Below are positions 58,142 through 64,000 of a stretch of 64,000 nucleotides of DNA, piece after piece. Location of the stretch: contig CM026433.1 of the NCBI GenBank assembly GCA_014871385.1, positions 7,368,740-7,432,739 of the forward strand, read 5' to 3'. The notes beneath the pieces were generated by a model. That model searched no databases and was not told where the DNA came from. It saw only the letters and a program-made list of their open reading frames with translations. The DNA is from Ceratodon purpureus. Its lineage: Eukaryota; Streptophyta; Bryopsida; Pseudoditrichales; Ditrichaceae. The translations under genes and the position numbers were made by a program. Numbering within the stretch: position 1 is the stretch's first letter; each line of letters starts with the position of its first letter.

Positions 58142-59446
58142 TCATGTCTGATCCCTTGCTACTGCTACATTTTTTAATGTTCCCGCAATCTGCTCGCAGT
58201 CATATTCCATAGTCTTGACCCAATTCTCAAAGTCTCCTATCTCCTGAAAAACAGAACATCCACAGAAACTGAGACGTTGAACCTCAAATCTCATTTTTTG
58301 TAGCAAGACAATCAAACAACGCCAAGGATGTCCTCCAGGCTTGACACAGTGATTGTTGTGTAAGAAAGCAGTGAAGTAAAAAATTCTCCTGATAGAAGTG
58401 GCAGGTTGGCATGTCACAGAAGCATTTCCTAGCACTGATTCCTGAACAAATTTCCCAAATCAGCACAATCTGCTAAAATTGCTCTAAAATGGCTCCAACC
58501 TGGTCCTAAGATGGTTGTGAAATGAGTGCAACTCTCAAAAATTAACACTGTGCAAAATGATTATTGTATCTTTTAGCAGTGGATTCTCATTTCGTAATAT
58601 ATTTGAGCTAAATGTAGCCAGTTTTAAAATCACTGTGAAATTCGTAGCCATGTGGAAACGGAGGTGGAGACTGACCTTGAGAGCCGTATCTAAAGTGTGC
58701 ACAACATTGAGCCACTGCGAGGTTTGCTTCAGAAACTTCTGGATCGTGACTCCGAGTGCTCGAGCCTCCATCTCAATCCGCTTCTCGTTTATGAAGGCTT
58801 CTTGCACACCCCCATTGACACTCTCTACCAAGAGGTTTGATACCACAGCCGCTGATGCGAGCGCGTCTTTCTTCGCTGTCTCTGTTCAATTCCAGATCCA
58901 ACACCCGATCAGATTTGCAGAAGAATCCACTAACTTGGCCAAATCAATCCCAAACACAGAAAGGATCCCATAACAACCACAGAACACAATCCAACATGAT
59001 TCAGTATGCGTTCATGATTAGTGAAAGCTTGAAACTCCATTGGGCAACATCCAGCTATGAAATTAAACCCCTCAAAATCCTAATCCTAAATGCATTTGAG
59101 TGTAAAAACGAAGGCGCGATGACCTTCAAACCAATCAAGGTATCCTAAACACACAAAAAGTTTGTAATTGGAACCTTAAATCAACAGTGTCAACTGAAAC
59201 CCTAAATGAAACCATCCGACTACATACGAGAATCACAAAAATCCGCAAACCTTAAACCTGAACGAAAACGGAACCAACCTTCATCACACGCACAGACACC
59301 AACCCACATCACAAACCCATGCCAACAACCATCACACAAAACCACAGAAGACAGACACAAACCATACCAACACGCTCCCGATGCTGCGCAGACTCGTAAG
59401 CGTGCTTCTGCATCATGTGCGCAACCCACACATCCAAACTCCCCAT
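58142..59446 (-). CDS. BLOS1: BLOC-1 subunit 1 (BLOS1/GCN5L1 family)
   Basis: Minus-strand exons 59368-59446, 58676-58881, 58142-58243; 387 nt, 128 aa, the usual size for the family. The protein begins MGSLDVWVAHMMQKHAYESA, then RERVETAKKDALASAA. The conserved core follows: LLVESVNGGVQEAFINEKRI, EMEARALGVTIQKFLKQTSQ, and EIGDFENWVKTMEYDCEQIA near the C-terminus. The family forms coiled-coil subunits of BLOC-1, which in plants acts in endosome-to-vacuole trafficking. Splicing at GTT-G / AG-ACA was chosen because it gives RERVETAKKD and keeps phase. Confidence 0.93.
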
Positions 59447-59938
59447 CGCTACTGCAACCCAAATTCACAGCTCTTCGAAATCCCTCTTCTCACCGCTCCT
59501 CCAACATCGATTCCACCATCACCATCCCCCTGAATCCCCTCCGGTTTAAACAGCCCATGGTTTCAGACATCAATAGCTTCCCAATTGATCTCTGATGATT
59601 TTTTTTCATTTCAACATGAACTTAAACAACTCAAGTGAATTAAACACTGCAAATTGGGATCAATCCACTAAACTTCTGCACAGAGAACACCCAAATGAAG
59701 TGCGAGTCCGAGTCGAGTCCTTCACTTGCTACAGTTCTGGATGAATGAAGTATTAGCTTGGTTTTCGGTGTCTGGAGTTGTAACAAGTTGGTCACTGTTG
59801 TTGAGTTTGTGAGTTTTGTGACGTTTGTGAGGTTTGTGAATCGGAGTCCAGAGGTTTTGCACAGTTTGGCGAAGGATTTCTGGAGTTGGGTTTCGTTAGT
59901 TTTGTCTCATTTCTGTTGTTGGGTCGAAGTTTGTCACC
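59447..59938. promoter_or_regulatory. Shared bidirectional promoter between BLOS1 and NDUFA2-like genes
   Basis: The two start codons are 492 bp apart and diverge. The region must hold both 5' UTRs and promoters. G/T repeats (GTTTGTGAG) lie at 59800-59840. No TATA box is evident. Confidence 0.55.
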
Positions 59939-60730
59939 ATGTCGTGGCGAGGGAAGCTGTCGCAGGTGGTGCAGGAGCTTCGCATCCATTGCTGCCAGTA
60001 CTCGCCCGCGTCCACTGTCACCAGGTATTTCTCCCTTCCATTTTCGCATGCCCTGTGATTTGCTTTGCGACATGTTTCTAGGTTTTTCATGTCACATTCG
60101 GGGTTTCGGGATTGTTTGGGTAGTTGCGAGGTTTAACCCTATTTTTTGGGATGAGCATTTAGGGTTTTTGTTCTCGGGGTTTGGCAAGGAATGTGTTTCT
60201 GGTGGCATTCATGTGGGTGTTTTAGTTTCTGCAGTGATTATTTGTTCATTTTTTTAAAGGTTTTTTTGGGTATTTGGAGACTTTGAGTTGAATTAGGTTT
60301 GTGACTTCTGTTATGTGTGCGACAGGAATTATATCCAGAGGAACTATGCGGACTTGAAAGCTCTGAACCCAACGTTGCCCATCTTGATCCGCGAGTGCAG
60401 CGGTGTGCAGCCCCGGATTTGGGCCCGCTATGGTTAGAACATCTCTAATCTTCTTTCATAGAGAATTGTTGATGTAGAGTGCTAGTTTCACGTTTCGAGA
60501 AGGAATTCGAGATTAGGGTTTGTCTGCTCTTTCAAAGGTACTCTGAATTTGTGGGATTTTTTTCAGCTGTGGTTGGTGAAAATGAAGGTTTGTGAAAATG
60601 AGGGTTTGTGATTATGGTGTGTTTTTGAATGTGTACAGATAATGGCGTGGAGAGAAGTGTGCAGCTGGATGGTTTGACTGAGAACCAAATCGATGCCATG
60701 CTGGAGAAGCTCGTCAAGCAGACTGAATAG
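59939..60730 (+). CDS. Mitochondrial complex I subunit B8/NDUFA2-like
   Basis: Exons 59939-60024, 60326-60432, 60639-60730; 285 nt, 94 aa, the family's normal length. The protein opens [20 protein letters not shown] and continues [40 protein letters not shown] and [20 protein letters not shown]. This is the thioredoxin-like L51/S25/CI-B8 fold. The cysteines at 18-19 and the Cys in RECSGVQP lie at the positions of the redox cysteines of animal NDUFA2. It is an accessory subunit of the NADH:ubiquinone oxidoreductase matrix arm. Divergently paired with BLOS1. Confidence 0.95.
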
Positions 60731-61104
60731 GGCAAATTGATGAGGTAGAGCACCCCCATGCAATTTTCTATCTCTTAGCAACCAGATGGTCCGTTTCATT
60801 GGAACTTGTCGAAGGTCTCATGTATTTGTTGGACTGCGTCTCTTGTCTGAGCTATAGCTGTTATGCAGTTTGCTTGCTATACATTTTGTACCGTGAGGTT
60901 TCAATTTGCAGAGGAACTATTCGGACGCGAATATCGTCCTCCCCAGAGCAAGAAGCCGGCCGATAATTAACTAAGGGAGTTCCATTCTTTTGTACTTTGT
61001 GCAGGCAGTAGAGCGGATAGAGAGCAATAAAGGGTTCTGGACATTCTCCAGTCTTTCAACTAAGATCTCTAGGCGATGGCACTTCTAGACACCTTACCCC
61101 AGAT
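60731..61104 (+). other. 3' UTR of the NDUFA2-like gene
   Basis: Follows the stop; a possible 3'-UTR intron ends near 60910 (TTTGCAG). CGGCCGATAATTAACTAAGG near 60957 marks the probable transcript tail. No further frame. Confidence 0.4.
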
Positions 61105-61792
61105 ATCTTTTTTCTGTGAAGACTTGAGGAGAGATTGCTAGAGTCTAAATAGATCTGTCAAAGAAAGCAGTGTATTCTTGATGTGCTCAAACGTCTGAAA
61201 ATCCAAATCTTACGCTTATTTTTAGAACCGATACATGAATCACCTCCGAAATGGTATATGTTTTGGTGGATAGTAGTGCAGCTCACTTGTTTATTGAACT
61301 CGCACTTGTGAGAGCTATAATACTTTGTGTTGCACTGTGCCGATGAACATTACTTCTTTTCCTCTGTCTCAAACTATTCATGCAGAAGGATTGATGTTAA
61401 AAAGAAGCTGAACATCCACACCCGTTTGCAGACAATTGAGATTCTAGTTTGAATCTTTGAACATCAGAGCTGGCTACGTGATCAGAAGATACCTTAGCCA
61501 CATCCATTTATAAGACAATAACAGATCTGCAGGAAATAGGAACAGGTCCCCAGATGTGAGTTCATTATCGTGAAGTTTCTTACGATCTACGAAGGTTGGA
61601 AATTCAGGAGTCTATGACTTAAGTTGACTCAAGTGTACCTTCCACTCCTCACAGCAACTTCCTGGTGCTCTGTCACTGTTCGGCGAAATTTGTAGATCAT
61701 TGGAAGTACCGGCTGCTTGTGAGTCGTGAGTGTCCGTTTGTTTACAAGATGTTGGACAGGAAACATGGATTCAACCACTTTCAAGCAGTGAG
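61105..61792 (-). repeat. Inverted duplication, copy B (uninterrupted)
   Basis: The reverse complement matches copy A (51975-53600) along its length but lacks the 400-bp MITE and the 534-bp insertion. Homology stops near 61792, within TTTCAAGCAGTG. Confidence 0.9.
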
Positions 61793-62370
61793 AATTGTTC
61801 ATAACCTTGACAAGATTCCAAGAAGCAAAGCCTTCAGCTACTTGAATGGGTTCGATATAATGTACAGTAGGGTCCAACATGGAATGTCGTTTTTGCAATT
61901 CCAGGGATGGTGTCCGACACTGTTGCCAACTTTGACACCCTCCAGAGGACTAAAAAAATTCTATTTTACCTTGAAAATTTGGGGAAAACATTGTCTCTAT
62001 GTTGAGAATATGCATACCAAATTTCAAGTCCATGGGACTTATGAAACAAAAGTTATCAAAGATTAACCACCATGGGGTAGCTGTGAGAAAAGTTTCACAA
62101 CTACCAAATTTGACACCCTCCCAAGGATTGAGGATTTTTTTTTTTACCTATAGAAATTGTGGAGTGGAAACGCCTTCATGTTGATTACATGTGTGAAAAA
62201 TTTCAAGTCCAAAAGACCCACACAAAAAATGATATTCCAAATCTACCAATAGGCGTAGTTGTGAAAAACAAAGAGGAAAATCGTCTCACAACTTTGACAG
62301 CCTCCCTAGAGTGGAGTATTTGTCATTTCAACATGAAATTTTCCACACGTGTTATAAACTAAAAAATGAT
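61793..62370. repeat. Direct repeat array, period about 180 bp, 2 to 3 units
   Basis: The word CTTTGACACCCTCCAGAGGA recurs, diverged, near 61929, 62107 and 62290. Each is followed by similar A-rich text and a TTTCAAGTCC(A) segment (62026, 62201). It is transposon or satellite-like and not coding. Confidence 0.7.
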
Positions 62371-62384
62371 TTTGTGCCAAAAAT

Positions 62385-62700
62385 TTCATGTTCGAGCGGC
62401 GTCTCGGACGTCGGCGGCGACCTCGCGGCCGTCCTCGCGATCTGACGGCCGAGATGCGGCCGCATCGTGGGATTGGCCGATCGGACGGTCAAAAAATGTT
62501 TACCCGCCCCCCCAGAATCTCGTTTCACCTCGGGGTGAAACCTATTCTTGTGATTTTTTTTTCAAAGTCACAGGACGTCCTAGAGCGCTGGCGGAATGAC
62601 TTCATGGCAGCGGCAATGAGCTTGGGGCCACCGCTGTTTGCTGCCGCCCTTAGCTTCAAAGCTGCTTTATCGGGGCCCTTCCCTCATTGTCCACCTTTGA
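62385..62700. other. CpG-rich block in AT-rich surroundings
   Basis: About 130 bp are dense in CG dinucleotides (CGGACGTCGGCGGCGACCTC and neighbours), with the perfect palindrome GATGCGGCCGCATC near 62452. Downstream is a hairpin GTTTCACC-TCGG-GGTGAAAC and a T-run. The open frames are Arg/Pro-rich and unconvincing. Confidence 0.5.
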
Positions 62701-62965
62701 GCCATTCATGATAGTTCGTTATCTGCATAAACGCTCGAACCATGTCGTCCATCGTTGCTTCATAGATGCACTCCATAGTATTGCCGGACTGCATCAGCCT
62801 CTTATGATGCACGGACTCTGCTAGATTGCACAAAGGAGACATGATCATGTCTCTTGATTCTTCTTTTCAATATGTTATTACAATGATGAAATTATTTTGT
62901 TTAGTGAGATTTTGACTTACTGTAGTATACAAGATACACTTCACATTTGTATGAGGTTTGGTTCA
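62701..62965. other. Spacer, no gene recognised
   Basis: Nothing supportable. Confidence 0.3.
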
Positions 62966-62967
62966 TA

Positions 62968-63398
62968 AGGTCGAGGCACCTATAACCGACCAGTTAAGAG
63001 ATTTGCCACTAAGATTGGAGGTGTATAAGTTGAGGGAGATTTTTCCTTGAAGGGGAAATAGGTTTAAGGAGGAATGCAACTTTAAATGTCATGTTTACTT
63101 CAATATTTAATTTACAATGAATTTTGAAAGACATTTTTTTTGTAATACATACAACCGATATGTAGGCCCACCTAAAACCGACCACCATGACACCAAAATT
63201 TGATCACTGTGCTACTACCAAATTATTCCCGTATGATTCCCTTTGATTCCCTTTGATTCCCTTTTTATCAATCATGCTTGATACTTTCTTCTAGATCTCC
63301 CAAGATTTTGAACAGTAAGTGGTTGGAAAAAGAGGTCGGAAATGGAGAAGTCTACTGATTAGTTATGGGTACCTGGTCGGCTATGGGTGCCTCTACCT
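62968..63398. mobile_element. TA-flanked MITE, copy 6 (431 bp)
   Basis: TA at 62966-62967 and 63399-63400; ends AGGTCGAGGCACCTATAACC / GGGTGCCTCTACCT. Reverse orientation relative to copies 1 and 5, with shared interior (TCTTCTAGATCTCCCAAGAT). CCCTTTGATT is triplicated near 63240. Confidence 0.88.
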
Positions 63399-63400
63399 TA

Positions 63401-64000
63401 CTATGGGCAAATCATGATTTTTTCTCTGCCCAATTCATACTGAGAGTCCAAAGTCTTGGGCTGTGAATTGGACTATTGTAAGACCATGTAAGTGGACTTA
63501 CCAACCTTTGTTGTCTCCAGTAAGATCATGTAAGTAGACTTCCCAACCTTTGTTTTATCAATTTTCAAGTTAATGTTTGAAGATATAAAATAGATTGTAG
63601 ATAACTCTAAAATACAGAATACTATTATTTTGTAGGTATCTAAGAAGAAGACAAGCTTTTCAGTGAAGTCTAAAAATTGGTTTGCAACATTCTTGCAATG
63701 TGATTAATGGAATTCTTTGAAATTTCACCCTTTAGCGAGAGTGAAAATTATCTCTAAAATTCAAATTGATAAATTTTTTTTGACATATTTCTATTCAAAA
63801 ATTTAAATACCAAAAAATATAATAAATTTATATTCTCTTATAGATGCATTATGTTAGTTAAAGAATATGAAATAATTTTAAATTATGAATAAAAAATCTT
63901 TTAAGATACATACAAAGAAGTTCTTTAATCAAACTTGTTCAATGTTTATAATAATTACAGTTTGACAATCTTTATTGAAAAAAGCCTTGGAGATTTCACT
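63401..64000. other. AT-rich spacer to window end
   Basis: Two near-identical short copies of AGTGGACTTACCAACCTTTG occur at about 63490 and 63535. No gene seen. Confidence 0.35.

Overview
This is eukaryotic nuclear DNA from a land plant. Genes are split by many GT-AG introns, spacers are AT-rich and crowded with small inverted-repeat transposons, and the gene families are plant ones: a PHO1-type SPX-EXS phosphate exporter, chlorophyllase, a U-box/ARM E3 ligase and a Tm-1-like protein. Long intron-bearing 5' leaders and the divergence of the proteins suggest a non-seed plant, possibly a bryophyte. That placement is inference; the sequence alone does not name the species.

Eight protein-coding genes can be supported. 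(1) 1570-2412 (+): single-exon basic/coiled-coil nuclear-type protein. (2) 15528-21253 (+): PHO1 homologue, 14 exons, 807 aa. (3) 22452-26259 (-): terminal nucleotidyltransferase, 10 exons including a 17-nt microexon, 658 aa. (4) 33692-38739 (-): Tm-1-like/UPF0261 plus TIM-barrel protein, 10 exons, 752 aa. (5) 41204-42334 (-): chlorophyllase, 2 exons, 347 aa. (6) 48391-51308 (+): PUB12/13/SPL11-type U-box ARM E3 ligase, 5 exons, 658 aa. (7) 58142-59446 (-): BLOC-1 subunit 1, 3 exons, 128 aa. (8) 59939-60730 (+): complex I B8/NDUFA2 subunit, 3 exons, 94 aa, head-to-head with gene 7. For every multi-exon gene the exon lengths were summed by hand and the joined frame stays open with an integral codon count. 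Genes 2 and 3 converge (tail to tail). The eight genes look like independent housekeeping or signalling genes, not a functional cluster.

The spaces between genes are a transposon collection. Six copies of a TA-flanked (Stowaway/mariner-like) MITE share ends AGGTAGAAGCACCTATAACC; two of them are exactly 284 bp. Four elements are bounded by TTAA and begin CCCC(T/C)AAA or CCCCTAAT, a piggyBac-like signature, and one is nested in another. There is also a PIF/Harbinger-like element with a TTA duplication, a hAT-like MITE with an 8-bp duplication, a near-perfect foldback of about 280 bp, two tRNA-derived SINE-like units, a decayed Ty1/copia pol with its 3' LTR, and several tandem arrays (52-bp, about 76-bp, about 35-bp, about 180-bp). 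An inverted duplication (51.97-53.60 kb versus 61.10-61.79 kb) carries two insertions in only one copy. The other copy is therefore an empty-site record for both elements.

No CRISPR array, operon, rRNA or complete tRNA gene was recognised. The most unusual items are the TTAA element family, the empty-site pair, the HEXIM-like layout of gene 1 and the 52-bp array lying in the probable 3' UTR of the chlorophyllase gene.
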